Shown piece after piece: positions 1 to 8,511 of a stretch of DNA of 64,000 nt. The notes beneath the pieces are model-generated. The model had not been told where the DNA came from and searched no databases. It was given only the letters and a program-made list of their open reading frames with translations. The DNA is taken from contig NZ_JAQURE010000014.1 in assembly GCF_028715765.1 (NCBI RefSeq), positions 1-64,000 of the forward strand, written 5' to 3'. The DNA comes from Rhodoferax sp. Lineage in GTDB: Bacteria; Pseudomonadota; Gammaproteobacteria; Burkholderiales; Burkholderiaceae_C. How positions within the stretch are numbered: the stretch's first letter is position 1; every line of letters starts with the position of its first letter. Both the position numbers and the translations under genes were made by a program.

Positions 1-66
1 TAAAAATTCCATGGTGATCACCTTGTTTGCTCCTGCCTAAAAAGTAGGCAGCGCTAGTAAAACACC

Positions 67-120
67 TGGCTCAGTTTTGGGGCGGCATAACCTCTAAAAG
101 TGGCTCAGTTTTCGGTCGGC
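67..120. repeat. Direct repeat, possible IS end remnant
   Basis: Two 20-bp copies of TGGCTCAGTTTT followed by a GG(G/T)CGGC tail lie at 67-86 and 101-120, with starts 34 bp apart. Short tandemly spaced end repeats of this kind occur at the termini of IS21-family elements, and the wording is reminiscent of them, but no transposase gene is visible in the 66 bases before it. A perfect 6-bp inverted repeat (TGCCTA/TAGGCA) sits at 34-50. This may be the right end of an element lying outside the window, or a relic. Confidence 0.3.
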
Positions 121-171
121 GGCAACATCAGGTGCCGTGGAGCAAAAATTTTGGCATTCGATGAACGCGCG

Positions 172-783
172 TCATTGAAAAGTCCGAACCGCAGTTTTCG
201 GCCTGAACGCCTTGCACACGGCTTCGTCTGTTTCAAGATACGGCCCACCAATCAGGTCGATGCAATAGGGCACGGCGGCAAATATGCCGGGGACAATCGA
301 TTGGCCTTCAGCGTTGCGCAGGCCTTCGAGCGTTTCTGAAATGGATTTGGGTTGACCCGGCAGGTTGATGATCAGGCTGTTGTGGCGAATCACCGCCACT
401 TGGCGCGACAAAATGGCGGTGGGCACAAAATTCAAGCTGATTTGCCGCATTTGCTCGCCAAATCCTGGCATTTCTTTGTGCGCCACGGCCAGCGTGGCCT
501 CGGGGGTGACATCTCGCAACGCCGGCCCTGTGCCACCAGTGGTCAGCACCAGGGCACAACCGGCATCCACCAGTTCAATCAAGGCAGCGGAAATAGCTGC
601 TTGCTCGTCAGGGATCAGGCGTGGTTGAAATTGCAACGGGTTTTTAAGTGCACGACTTAACCATGATTGAAGTGCCGGCAAGCCCTTGTCAACGTATACG
701 CCAGCAGAGGCACGGTCACTGACCGACACAATGCCAATTTTTATGGGAGGGTAGGGGTTGGGGGTGAGAGTGAGAGTGCTCAT
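172..783 (-). CDS. mog: Molybdopterin adenylyltransferase (MogA family)
   Basis: A 203-residue protein of the MogA/MoaB fold that activates molybdopterin by adenylylation (MPT + ATP to MPT-AMP) before molybdenum insertion, in the cytoplasm. The N-terminal strand IGIVSVSDRAS and the nucleotide/MPT-binding motif TTGGTGPALRDVTPEAT (about residues 90-107) are characteristic. A C-terminal proline-containing segment (LPGQPKS) is also typical. It begins at an ATG 5 nt downstream of the darP stop, so the two are probably co-transcribed. A tungstate importer lies elsewhere in the window, so the enzyme could also serve tungsten cofactor synthesis (inference). Confidence 0.9.
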   Translation of the reverse strand: MSTLTLTPNPYPPIKIGIVSVSDRASAGVYVDKGLPALQSWLSRALKNPLQFQPRLIPDEQAAISAALIELVDAGCALVLTTGGTGPALRDVTPEATLAVAHKEMPGFGEQMRQISLNFVPTAILSRQVAVIRHNSLIINLPGQPKSISETLEGLRNAEGQSIVPGIFAAVPYCIDLIGGPYLETDEAVCKAFRPKTAVRTFQ

Positions 784-788
784 GGCGA

Positions 789-1439
789 TCAGGCTTCATG
801 GCTGGGGTTGAACACAGTTGCTTCGGGTTCGCGCAGGGGCACCGCACTCAGCGCTTCGCGCACAAGTTGAAAAATTTCACGGTAAGCGCGGCCATGGCGC
901 ACGGCGGTACCGGGCTTTTCAGGTTGGGCATCTTTGCGTGCCTGGCGGGTCAAGGCACGCAGTTGCTGGGTGTCGCAGCCAGGGTTCAGGTTGATCCACT
1001 GGGCAACAGCGTCTTCGTCGGAAATCAGGCGGTCGCGCCAGACTTCGGCCTGATGCAGCGCCAGTTTTTCGGCATTGGAACCATTGGCTTGTTCGTCTAG
1101 CGCTTTTTTGACGGCTTCCAACACCTCGGGTTCGAGTTTGCGCATCATCTTGCCGATGTACTGCATCAGGCGGCGTTTGCCTTCAAAGTTGGTGATGCGC
1201 TTGGCCTCTGCAATGGCATCCTGGAGTTTTTCAGACAATTCCAGTCGCGCCAGCAAATCTGGCCGCAGGGTCAGCAGTTCTACACCCAGTTTTTGTAACT
1301 CGGTGCTTTCGCGTTTCAGATCGGTGCGGCTTTGCTCGTCGGTGCCTTTGAGCTCGGCTTTGAGCTCAATATCGCGTTCGCTGCCCTCGGCTACGAACTC
1401 ACCGCGGACAAAATAGCCTTTTTTAAGTTTTCTTGACAT
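789..1439 (-). CDS. darP: Ribosome biogenesis factor DarP (YjgA, DUF615)
   Basis: About 216 residues, matching the DUF615/YjgA family, which binds 50S precursors and helps late 23S rRNA maturation. Visible family features are the basic N-terminus SRKLKKGYFVRG, the helix ELQKLGVELLTLR and the conserved segment EGKRRLMQYIGKMMR near the middle. The ATG at 1439 is chosen; a TTG two codons upstream is possible but unsupported. Only 22 bp separate this start from the divergent pmbA start, so both promoters must overlap or lie inside the opposite gene. darP and pmbA are commonly neighbours in betaproteobacteria. Confidence 0.9.
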   Translation of the reverse strand: MSRKLKKGYFVRGEFVAEGSERDIELKAELKGTDEQSRTDLKRESTELQKLGVELLTLRPDLLARLELSEKLQDAIAEAKRITNFEGKRRLMQYIGKMMRKLEPEVLEAVKKALDEQANGSNAEKLALHQAEVWRDRLISDEDAVAQWINLNPGCDTQQLRALTRQARKDAQPEKPGTAVRHGRAYREIFQLVREALSAVPLREPEATVFNPSHEA

Positions 1440-1461
1440 AGCCAAGTATCATAGCTGCGCC

Positions 1462-2889
1462 ATGAAAAAATCCAACTCACCTTCTTCCAAATCGTCCGCA
1501 TTGCGTGCGACTGCCTCCACTCTTTCTCAAGCTGAACAAGGTTTTGCCTACAGCCGCACTTTTTTTGAAGGTTTGGTGGACAGCGCGCTGGCGCATGCCA
1601 AAAAGCTTGGAGCCACTGATGCCGCTGCTCACGCCAGCGAGGGCTGTGGCCTGAGCGTGTCGGCGCGCTTGGGTGAACTTGAAAATGTGGAGCGCAACCG
1701 CGACAAGTCACTGGGCATCACCGTGCATGTGGGGCTGCGCCGGGGCAACGCCAGCACATCCGATTTCTCAGAGGCTGCCATTGCACAAACCGTGGAAGCG
1801 GCGTTTGACATTGCCCGCTTCACTGCGGAAGACCCGTTTTCAGCCTTGCCCGATGTGGCAGACATTGCCCAGCCGGCTGAGCAGCGCAGTGATCTTGAGT
1901 TGTTTTTCCCCTGGGACATCACCAGCACTCAAGCAGCGCAGTTGGCTTTGCAAACCGAGGCCGCTGCCATGGCGGTTGACAAGCGCATTACCAACAGCGA
2001 GGGCGCCGCTGTGTCGGCACAGCAGTCGCATTTTTTCACCGCGCACACGCACGGCTTTCGGGGCGGCTACGCCAGCTCGCGCCACTCTATATCGGTCTCG
2101 CCCATTGCGGGCAAGGGCGACGACATGCAGCGCGATTATTGGTACAGCTCGCAGCGCGATGCGGCTCAATTGGCCTCGCCCGAGGCAGTAGGCCGCTATG
2201 CGGCAGAGCGCGCATTGAGCCGCCTGCAGGCTCGCAAGTTGGCCACCACCGAATGCCCGGTGTTGTTTGAGTCGCCCTTGGCCGCTGGCTTGTTGGGCAG
2301 CTTGGTGCAAGCCCTCAGTGGCGGCGCACTGTACCGCAAAAGCAGTTTTTTAATGGACAGTTTGGGCAAGCAAGTGTTGCCTAAACACATTGATATTGCA
2401 GAAGACCCGTTTGTCAAACGCGGCAAAGGCAGCTCTCCGTTTGACGATGAAGGCGTGCGCGTACACGCCCGTAGCGTGGTAGAGGCGGGCAAAGTGCAAG
2501 GTTACTTTTTGGGCAGCTACTCGGCTCGCAAATTGGGCATGAAAACCACTGGCAATGCTGGCGGCTCACACAACCTGACGCTGATCTCGCGCCTGACGCA
2601 ACCAAGCGATGATCTGGATGCCATGCTGGCGAAGCTGGGCACAGGTTTGTTTGTGACCGAGCTGATGGGCAGCGGCATGAACCCGGTCACGGGCGACTAT
2701 TCTCGTGGTGCCAGCGGGTTTTGGATCGAAAAAGGCCGCATTGCCTACCCGGTGCACGAGATCACGGTGGCTGGCAACATGCGCCAGATGCTCAAAGACA
2801 TCGTCGCGGTAGGGGCCGACAGCTACAACTATGGTGCCAAAACCGTGGGTTCAATCTTGCTCAAGCGGATGAAAGTGGCTGGGAGCTAA
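1462..2889 (+). CDS. pmbA: TldD/PmbA-family metalloprotease subunit PmbA
   Basis: A 475-residue PmbA homologue, close to the usual 450. With TldD it forms a heterodimeric zinc protease implicated in processing of modified peptides and in antitoxin turnover. Supporting segments are GLSVSARLGELENVERNRD in the N-terminal domain, SPLAAGLLGSLVQALSGG, and the C-terminal glycine-rich ELMGSGMNPVTGDYSRGASG followed by YPVHEITVAGN. PmbA subunits lack the HExxxH zinc site of TldD, and none is seen here. The leader is at most 22 nt, with no clear Shine-Dalgarno sequence. Confidence 0.92.
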   Translation: MKKSNSPSSKSSALRATASTLSQAEQGFAYSRTFFEGLVDSALAHAKKLGATDAAAHASEGCGLSVSARLGELENVERNRDKSLGITVHVGLRRGNASTSDFSEAAIAQTVEAAFDIARFTAEDPFSALPDVADIAQPAEQRSDLELFFPWDITSTQAAQLALQTEAAAMAVDKRITNSEGAAVSAQQSHFFTAHTHGFRGGYASSRHSISVSPIAGKGDDMQRDYWYSSQRDAAQLASPEAVGRYAAERALSRLQARKLATTECPVLFESPLAAGLLGSLVQALSGGALYRKSSFLMDSLGKQVLPKHIDIAEDPFVKRGKGSSPFDDEGVRVHARSVVEAGKVQGYFLGSYSARKLGMKTTGNAGGSHNLTLISRLTQPSDDLDAMLAKLGTGLFVTELMGSGMNPVTGDYSRGASGFWIEKGRIAYPVHEITVAGNMRQMLKDIVAVGADSYNYGAKTVGSILLKRMKVAGS

Positions 2890-2890
2890 A

Positions 2891-2930
2891 TCTGCCTGTA
2901 ACGCTTTTCAAATAAGCGTTAGAAGCTATG
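2891..2930 (+). repeat. Interspersed ~40-bp repeat, copy 1
   Basis: Divergent copy of the repeat family, reading GCCTGTAACGCTT...ATAAGCG TTAGAAGCTAT. It contains an ACGCTT/AAGCGT inverted repeat that could form a hairpin. It lies between the convergent 3' ends of pmbA and aapP and might double as a weak terminator. Confidence 0.6.
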
Positions 2931-2975
2931 TTTAGCATAGCTACTCGCAAGTTGGCTGAAATTGAATTGGGCAGT

Positions 2976-3734
2976 TCAATGCCCCAAAATCTTCGACAAA
3001 AAGTCTTTGCTGCGGTCGCTTTGCGGATTGTTGAAGAAATCGTGCGGGTTGTTTTGTTCGACGATTTGCCCCTGATCCATAAAGATCACTCGGTCGGCCA
3101 CGGCTTTGGCAAAGCCCATTTCGTGCGTCACGCACAGCATGGTGATGCCTTCGTCAGCCATGGCAATCATCACGTCCAGCACTTCTTTGATCATTTCAGG
3201 GTCAAGTGCGCTGGTGGGTTCATCAAACAGCATGATTTTGGGCCTGAGACACAGCGCGCGGGCAATGGCTACACGCTGCTGCTGGCCGCCTGAGAGTTGC
3301 AGCGGATATTTGCCCGCTTGCTCGGCAATGCGCACCCTTTTGAGTTGCATCATGGCTTTTTCTTCAGCCTCTTTTTTGGGCATCTTGCCGACCCACATGG
3401 GTGACAACGTCAGGTTTTCCAGCACGGTCAGGTGTGGAAACAGATTGAATTGCTGGAACACCATGCCGACTTCTTTGCGCACGGCATCAATGGCTTTGAC
3501 ATCGTCACTGAGTTCGGTGCCGTCCACAACCAGACGGCCTTGTTGGTGCTCTTCAAGTCGATTGATGCAGCGAATGAGGGTGGATTTGCCCGAGCCAGAA
3601 GGCCCGCAAATCACAATGCGCTCGCCTTTGGCCACACTGAGGTCAATGTCGCGCAGCACATGAAAACTGTTGCCGTACCACTTGTTGACCTTGTCAAACG
3701 TGATGATGGGGGAGGGGGTAGAAGTTTCAGCCAT
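2976..3734 (-). CDS. aapP: Amino-acid ABC transporter ATPase (AapP)
   Basis: A roughly 252-residue nucleotide-binding subunit of the polar/general L-amino-acid ABC importer. Walker A is GPSGSGKST, the Q-loop sits in [12 protein letters not shown], the signature is LSGGQQQR, Walker B is IMLFDEP, and the H-loop is CVTHEMGFA. The C-terminal end, [14 protein letters not shown], is typical of GlnQ/AapP. The ATG at 3734 (MAETSTPS) is preceded by GGAACA; an upstream in-frame TTG at 3770 is unlikely to be the start. It is the last gene of the aapJQMP operon and lies 69 nt after aapM. Confidence 0.93.
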   Translation of the reverse strand: MAETSTPSPIITFDKVNKWYGNSFHVLRDIDLSVAKGERIVICGPSGSGKSTLIRCINRLEEHQQGRLVVDGTELSDDVKAIDAVRKEVGMVFQQFNLFPHLTVLENLTLSPMWVGKMPKKEAEEKAMMQLKRVRIAEQAGKYPLQLSGGQQQRVAIARALCLRPKIMLFDEPTSALDPEMIKEVLDVMIAMADEGITMLCVTHEMGFAKAVADRVIFMDQGQIVEQNNPHDFFNNPQSDRSKDFLSKILGH

Positions 3735-3803
3735 GATTGTTCCAGTTTTAATCAGTTGAGGACAGAGCAAATTTGCTTCTCAAATCTTGGTCTGTCCCGC
3801 AAG

Positions 3804-4919
3804 TTATCTAAGTTTGCTCTTGTTGACTTGCGTTTCTACCCAATGGCTATAGCGCGACATCGAGAAACAAAACACAAAGTAAATCAACGCGATGAAAAAA
3901 TAGCCTTCAATGGTGAAGGGGCGCCAGTCGGCATCAGAGTTCAGCGCCAGACTCATGGCGCCGGTGAGTTCGTACAAGCTCACGATGGTCACCAACGAGG
4001 TGTCTTTGAAAGTGGAAATAAAGTTGTTCATGATGCCTGGCACCACCATGGCCAAAGCTTGTGGCAACACAATCTTGCGCTGGGTTTGCCAGTAGCTCAA
4101 GCCCAGCGTGGCCGCCGCCTCCACCTGACCTTTGGGCACGGCTTGCAAGCCACCACGAATCACCTCGGCAGAATAAGCCGCTGCAAACAGCGTGATGCCC
4201 ACCAGCACCCGCACCAGCACATCAATCTTGACATCGGGTGGCATGAACAGCGGAAACATGAACGAGGCCATGAACAGCACTGAGATCAGCGGCACGCCCC
4301 GAATCAATTCGACATAAATGGTGCAGAAACTGCGAATGGCAGGCAAATTGGAGCGCCGCCCCAAGGCAATCAGCAAGGCCAACGGGAATGACATCACCAG
4401 CGACAGCGAAGCCAACAAAATCGTCAGGGGCAGCCCACCCCAGCGATCCGTCTCAACCTTGCTCAAGCCCAAGGTGTTGCCATACATCAAGGCAAAAAAC
4501 AGACTCAAGATGACCACCCACAGCACAGGCAGCCAGGCTTTCCAGGCCATGCGCATGCAGCTAAACACCAGCAAACCCACCAGCAACGTGGTCGCAATCA
4601 GTGGCCGCCATTGCTCATCAAAGGGATAGCGGCCAAAGAGGATGACGCGGTATTTTTCGGCAATTACGCCCCAGCAAGCACCGGCTCCTTCAGCGCGACA
4701 GGCTTCAAAACTGGGCACCCACACGGCTTTGATCAACGCCCAGTTCAAGATTTGCGGCAGCAGCCAGAGCAAGACACTGCCAATCACCAAGGTGGCCAGC
4801 GAGGTTTTCCAGTCGCCAAACAAGTTGGTTTTGACCCAGGCCACCGGGCCTTCGGTGTTGACCGGTGCTGGGCGTGGGGCAATCGGTTGAAAAACGGTTG
4901 TGTTCATTGTGTCTTTCAT
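3804..4919 (-). CDS. aapM: Amino-acid ABC transporter permease (AapM)
   Basis: A 371-residue inner-membrane permease of the HisMQ type. The conserved EAA-loop segment is VIRGGLQAVPKGQVEAAATLGLS, and the region upstream, PLALLIALGRRSNLP then IYVELIRGVPLISVLFM, is diagnostic. As in other AapM proteins there is a long N-terminal part with extra membrane spans before the permease domain. GGAG stands about 7 nt before the ATG at 4919, and the start directly follows the aapQ stop, implying translational coupling. Confidence 0.93.
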   Translation of the reverse strand: MKDTMNTTVFQPIAPRPAPVNTEGPVAWVKTNLFGDWKTSLATLVIGSVLLWLLPQILNWALIKAVWVPSFEACRAEGAGACWGVIAEKYRVILFGRYPFDEQWRPLIATTLLVGLLVFSCMRMAWKAWLPVLWVVILSLFFALMYGNTLGLSKVETDRWGGLPLTILLASLSLVMSFPLALLIALGRRSNLPAIRSFCTIYVELIRGVPLISVLFMASFMFPLFMPPDVKIDVLVRVLVGITLFAAAYSAEVIRGGLQAVPKGQVEAAATLGLSYWQTQRKIVLPQALAMVVPGIMNNFISTFKDTSLVTIVSLYELTGAMSLALNSDADWRPFTIEGYFFIALIYFVFCFSMSRYSHWVETQVNKSKLR

Positions 4920-4920
4920 C

Positions 4921-6111
4921 TCAGCGCTCCTTGATGGCCGAGCGGCTGTTGTACCAATTCATCAGCAAGGCGGTTCCCAAAGATGTGATCAGGTAAACCA
5001 GCATGACGATTGAAATGCATTCCACCGCACGCCCGGTTTGGTTGAGCGCGGTGTTGGCAATCGACACCACATCAGGGTAGCCAATGGCCACCGCCAAGGA
5101 TGAGTTTTTGGTCAGGTTCAGGTACTGGTTGGTCAGCGGCGGAATGATCACCCGTAGCGCTTGTGGCAGCATGACCAACTGCATTTCTTGAGCTTTGTTC
5201 AACCCCAAGGCGGAAGCAGCTTCGCTTTGACCGCGTGCCACTGAGGCAATGCCACCCCGCACCACTTCGGCGATGAATGACGCAGTGTAGAGCGTGAGCC
5301 CCATCAGCACGGCCATGAATTCAGGTGTGAGCGCGCCCCCTTGCTCGACTGAAAATTCACCCCGAAACGGATAGTTGAATTCAGTGGGTGCGCCACCCAA
5401 AGCCCAGCCCGCCACGCTGGTCAGCAACACAATCAGCAGCGGCATCACCACCAGACTGCGCGCTTGACCCGTGGCCTCAAACTTTGATACGGCCCAACGA
5501 CGGTAAAACCAACCCAGCAGCACGCCCGGTAACAGACCGTAAGCGGCCCAGAGTTGCCCGGTTTGCCACACCGGAATGGGGTAGTTGATGCCGCCTTTGC
5601 TCAAAAAGAAATGTCCCACTTGCCAGGCCTCTGAAGTGGCTGGCAACACCTCGGTCATGATCACGTACCACATCAGCAACTGCAGCAGCACCGGAATGTT
5701 GCGGAAAAATTCAACGTAACTCAGACAAAGCCCACGCACCAAGGCATTGCGTGAAAAGCGCCCAACACCGAGCAAGGTGCCCAGCACGGTGGCCAAAATG
5801 ATGCCCAGCACTGCCACCCGCAGCGTGTTCGTGACACCCACCAAAAATGCCTGCCAATAAGGTTGTGATGAGTCAAAAGGGTAAAGGCTCTCACCAATGT
5901 CAAAGCCAGCAGCTTGGCTTAAAAAGTCAAAACCGCTTTGAATGCCACGCACCCGCATGTTGGTCAGGGTGTTGTGAGCCAAATACCAGACCATGGCACC
6001 AATGAGTGCCACGGCGATGACTTGGTAGATCAGCCCGCGGAAGGCCTGGCTGCGCCAGGTCCAGTTATTTTTTGGGGGAGGAAGGTTTGATTTCATTGTG
6101 CTCGAGGCCAT
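4921..6111 (-). CDS. aapQ: Amino-acid ABC transporter permease (AapQ)
   Basis: A 396-residue membrane subunit, partner of AapM. It carries FRNIPVLLQLLMWYV, the EAA-loop region EVVRGGIASVARGQSEAASALGL and the conserved PPLTNQYLNLTKNSSLAVAIGYPD. A large insert between the first membrane spans is normal for AapQ. The ATG at 6111 is chosen. It is separated from aapJ by 111 nt that contain a strong hairpin, so the permease genes are probably expressed below the level of the binding protein. Confidence 0.93.
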   Translation of the reverse strand: MASSTMKSNLPPPKNNWTWRSQAFRGLIYQVIAVALIGAMVWYLAHNTLTNMRVRGIQSGFDFLSQAAGFDIGESLYPFDSSQPYWQAFLVGVTNTLRVAVLGIILATVLGTLLGVGRFSRNALVRGLCLSYVEFFRNIPVLLQLLMWYVIMTEVLPATSEAWQVGHFFLSKGGINYPIPVWQTGQLWAAYGLLPGVLLGWFYRRWAVSKFEATGQARSLVVMPLLIVLLTSVAGWALGGAPTEFNYPFRGEFSVEQGGALTPEFMAVLMGLTLYTASFIAEVVRGGIASVARGQSEAASALGLNKAQEMQLVMLPQALRVIIPPLTNQYLNLTKNSSLAVAIGYPDVVSIANTALNQTGRAVECISIVMLVYLITSLGTALLMNWYNSRSAIKER

Positions 6112-6162
6112 GTGGCGGCTGATAAAGACACATCAAAGGCATCGACTTGGATGCCTGAATGC

Positions 6163-6202
6163 AAAACGCCGCTTGATTCGCTCGTGGCGACATCAGGCGG
6201 CG
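6163..6202 (-). terminator. Attenuating hairpin between aapJ and aapQ
   Basis: A 10-bp stem (CGCCGCCTGA paired with TCAAGCGGCG, one G-U) with a 16-nt loop, followed in the minus direction by TTTTGC. This is a factor-independent terminator shape with a short U-tract. It most likely lets only part of the aapJ transcripts continue into aapQMP. Confidence 0.6.
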
Positions 6203-6222
6203 CTTTTGCGCGGGTAGTTGAA

Positions 6223-7257
6223 TTAACGCACCGGGTAGGCGTACATCAAGCCGCCTTTGTTCCACTGGTTGTTAACACCACGCGGCAAGCCCAAAGGTGA
6301 TTTGGGGCCGACATTGCGTTCAAAAATCTCACCGTAATTGCCGGTGGCCTTGATGGCATTGGCCATCCAGTCGCGGCTCAAGCCCAGCAGTTTGCCTGTG
6401 TCTTCAGAGCTACCCAAAATACGTTGCACCACAGGGTCTTTGCTGGTGGCTTTGAGCGCCAGCACGTTGTCTTGGGTGATGCCATATTCTTCAGCTTCAA
6501 TCAAGCCGTAGATGGTCCATTTGACAATGGCAAACCACTCATCATCACCCCGGCGCACCATCGGGCCCAGGGGCTCTTTGGAAATCAGCTCAGGCAAAAT
6601 GATGTGTTCTTTGGGGTCTTTGGCCACTTTGTTGCGGGTCGATGCCAAGCCAGAGGCGTCGGTGGTGTAGGCAATGCAACGACCAGTGAAGTAGGCGTTT
6701 TCAGCAGCTTCAAGCTTCTCAAACACCACCGGTTTGATGTTCAGGCCGTTGGCTTTGGAATAGTCGGTGAGGTTTTTCTCAGTGGTGGTGCCAGATTGCA
6801 CGCACACGGTTTGACCTTTGAGCTGCTTGGCGCTTTTGATCTTGCTCTTGACCGGCACCATGAAGCCTTGGCCGTCGTAATAGGTGACCGCAGTGGCGTT
6901 CATGCCCAAAGAGGCATCACGGGTCAAGGTGAAGGTGGTGTTGCGCGATAGCACATCCACTTCGCCAGACTGCAGTGCCGTAAAGCGCTGCTGGGCATTC
7001 AACGGCACATATTTCACTTTTTCGGGATCGCCCAAGGTGGCGGCAGCCATTGCGCGGCACATGTCAACATCCAGACCACTCCATTTACCGGCCGAATCAG
7101 CCGCACCGAAACCGGCCAGGCCGGTATTGACGCCACACACCACTTGACCACGGGCTTTGATGCCGTCGAGCGTTTTACCAGCGTGCACCGGCAAGGCAGC
7201 CAAAGTCCCCAAGGCGGCTGCAACGACAGCCAGTGTTTTTACTTGATTGATGCGCAT
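6223..7257 (-). CDS. aapJ: Amino-acid ABC transporter binding protein (AapJ)
   Basis: A 344-residue periplasmic solute-binding protein of family 3. The signal peptide occupies about residues 1-26 (hydrophobic core VVAAALGTLAALPVHA with an AxA cleavage site). The mature start, GKTLDGIKARGQVVCGVN, and later GLDVDMCRAMAAATLGD, FTLTRDASLGMN and PLGPMVRRGDDEW are hallmarks of AapJ. It is the first gene of the operon, with a 218-bp upstream region that is free for regulation. Confidence 0.94.
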   Translation of the reverse strand: MRINQVKTLAVVAAALGTLAALPVHAGKTLDGIKARGQVVCGVNTGLAGFGAADSAGKWSGLDVDMCRAMAAATLGDPEKVKYVPLNAQQRFTALQSGEVDVLSRNTTFTLTRDASLGMNATAVTYYDGQGFMVPVKSKIKSAKQLKGQTVCVQSGTTTEKNLTDYSKANGLNIKPVVFEKLEAAENAYFTGRCIAYTTDASGLASTRNKVAKDPKEHIILPELISKEPLGPMVRRGDDEWFAIVKWTIYGLIEAEEYGITQDNVLALKATSKDPVVQRILGSSEDTGKLLGLSRDWMANAIKATGNYGEIFERNVGPKSPLGLPRGVNNQWNKGGLMYAYPVR

Positions 7258-7475
7258 GTTTTTTAGACTCCAGTTGATGAAAAAAATAATGTTGAGGCCT
7301 GTCAGGGCTGCGTCAACAAGGCTGTCACTTTACCAGTACGCTCAACCGCACTTGCTACGGGTTTACGCTTGAACGGTATGCGTTTTGCTCATAAGCTTAT
7401 CGACTTTGGTAAGTGCTGTGATTTAAGCAGTTTCCATGCCATCATCACGGTTCATGAATTATTTGTTACATCACC

Positions 7476-8339
7476 ATGTCCAACATCCATAACCATTTGG
7501 GCAAGCCGCTGACCGGCTGGCGCTTGCGTGTTTACACCATTATTTTTGAGGCGGATACCCGTGCAGGCCGCTGGTTTGACCAAGCGTTGATTGCCATCAT
7601 TTTGGCCAGTGTGGCGGTGGTGATTGCCGACAGCGTGCAGGGCATCAGCGCGCGTTTTCACCAAGAACTGTATGTGGCGGAATGGTTGTTCACGCTGATT
7701 TTTACGCTCGAATACATGGCCCGGCTGGTGTGTGTGCGCCATCCGCTGCGCTACGCTTTGAGTTTTTACGGCTTGATTGACCTGCTGGCGCTGTTACCCA
7801 CCTATCTGGCGCTGTTGTTTCCCGAAGTGGCGGTGCTGATTGATGTGCGCATCTTGCGGCTGCTGCGGGTGTTTCGGGTGTTCAAGCTCACTGCTTATGT
7901 GTCTGAATTTCAGACGATTGGTTTGGCGCTGCAAGCCAGCCAGCGCAAGATCATGGTGTTTTTGGCAGCGGTGATGATGATTGTGCTGGTGATTGGCACG
8001 CTGATGTATGTGGTGGAGGGGCCGGCCAATGGCTACACCAGCATTCCCGTGTCAATCTACTGGGCCATCACCACCATGACCACGGTGGGTTTTGGTGACA
8101 TCACTCCCAAAACCGATGTGGGTCGGCTGATTGCATCCATGATGATGTTGCTAGGTTGGGGCACCTTGGCGGTGCCCACTGGCATTGTCACGGCTGAGAT
8201 GGCGTATGCACGCCAAACCCCCACCACCACCCGCACCTGCCAGGAATGCTTGACCGAAGGCCACATGCCTGATGCCAATTTTTGCCGCCAATGTGGGGCA
8301 CGGCTGCCAGACTACGAGCATGACGAACGAGCTGGCTGA
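7476..8339 (+). CDS. Voltage-gated-type ion channel with C-terminal zinc ribbon
   Basis: A 287-residue six-transmembrane cation channel (ion_trans family). The selectivity filter TTVGFGD at about residue 202 predicts potassium selectivity. The S4 segment RILRLLRVFRVFKL (about 127-140) has arginines every third residue and so looks voltage-sensing. After S6 there is a short tail with CxxC (CQEC) and a second CxxC (CRQC) 14 residues later, a treble-clef or zinc-ribbon module that may bind a metal or sense redox state (inference). It is monocistronic and divergent from aapJ. Confidence 0.85.
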   Translation: MSNIHNHLGKPLTGWRLRVYTIIFEADTRAGRWFDQALIAIILASVAVVIADSVQGISARFHQELYVAEWLFTLIFTLEYMARLVCVRHPLRYALSFYGLIDLLALLPTYLALLFPEVAVLIDVRILRLLRVFRVFKLTAYVSEFQTIGLALQASQRKIMVFLAAVMMIVLVIGTLMYVVEGPANGYTSIPVSIYWAITTMTTVGFGDITPKTDVGRLIASMMMLLGWGTLAVPTGIVTAEMAYARQTPTTTRTCQECLTEGHMPDANFCRQCGARLPDYEHDERAG

Positions 8340-8454
8340 TGATCTGGTCTGCCCTCCTTGGGCAGAATCCATGCGTTCCGCATTCTGGCTGTCAGGACAA
8401 TTGACTGCGTCATAAGTTGCTATGCTTTTTATTAATTTTTTAATGCATGCTTTA

Positions 8455-8495
8455 GGTCTTTAGCGCATATAAATAAAGCACAGACAGCTATCAAA
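8455..8495 (+). repeat. Interspersed ~40-bp repeat, copy 2
   Basis: GGTCTTTAGCGC...ATAAAGCA followed by AGCTATCAAA, lying between the channel gene and the serine hydrolase. It ends only about 16 nt before the hydrolase ATG, so it forms most of that gene's 5' leader. Confidence 0.7.
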
Positions 8496-8511
8496 TTAAC
8501 TTAAAAACCCT

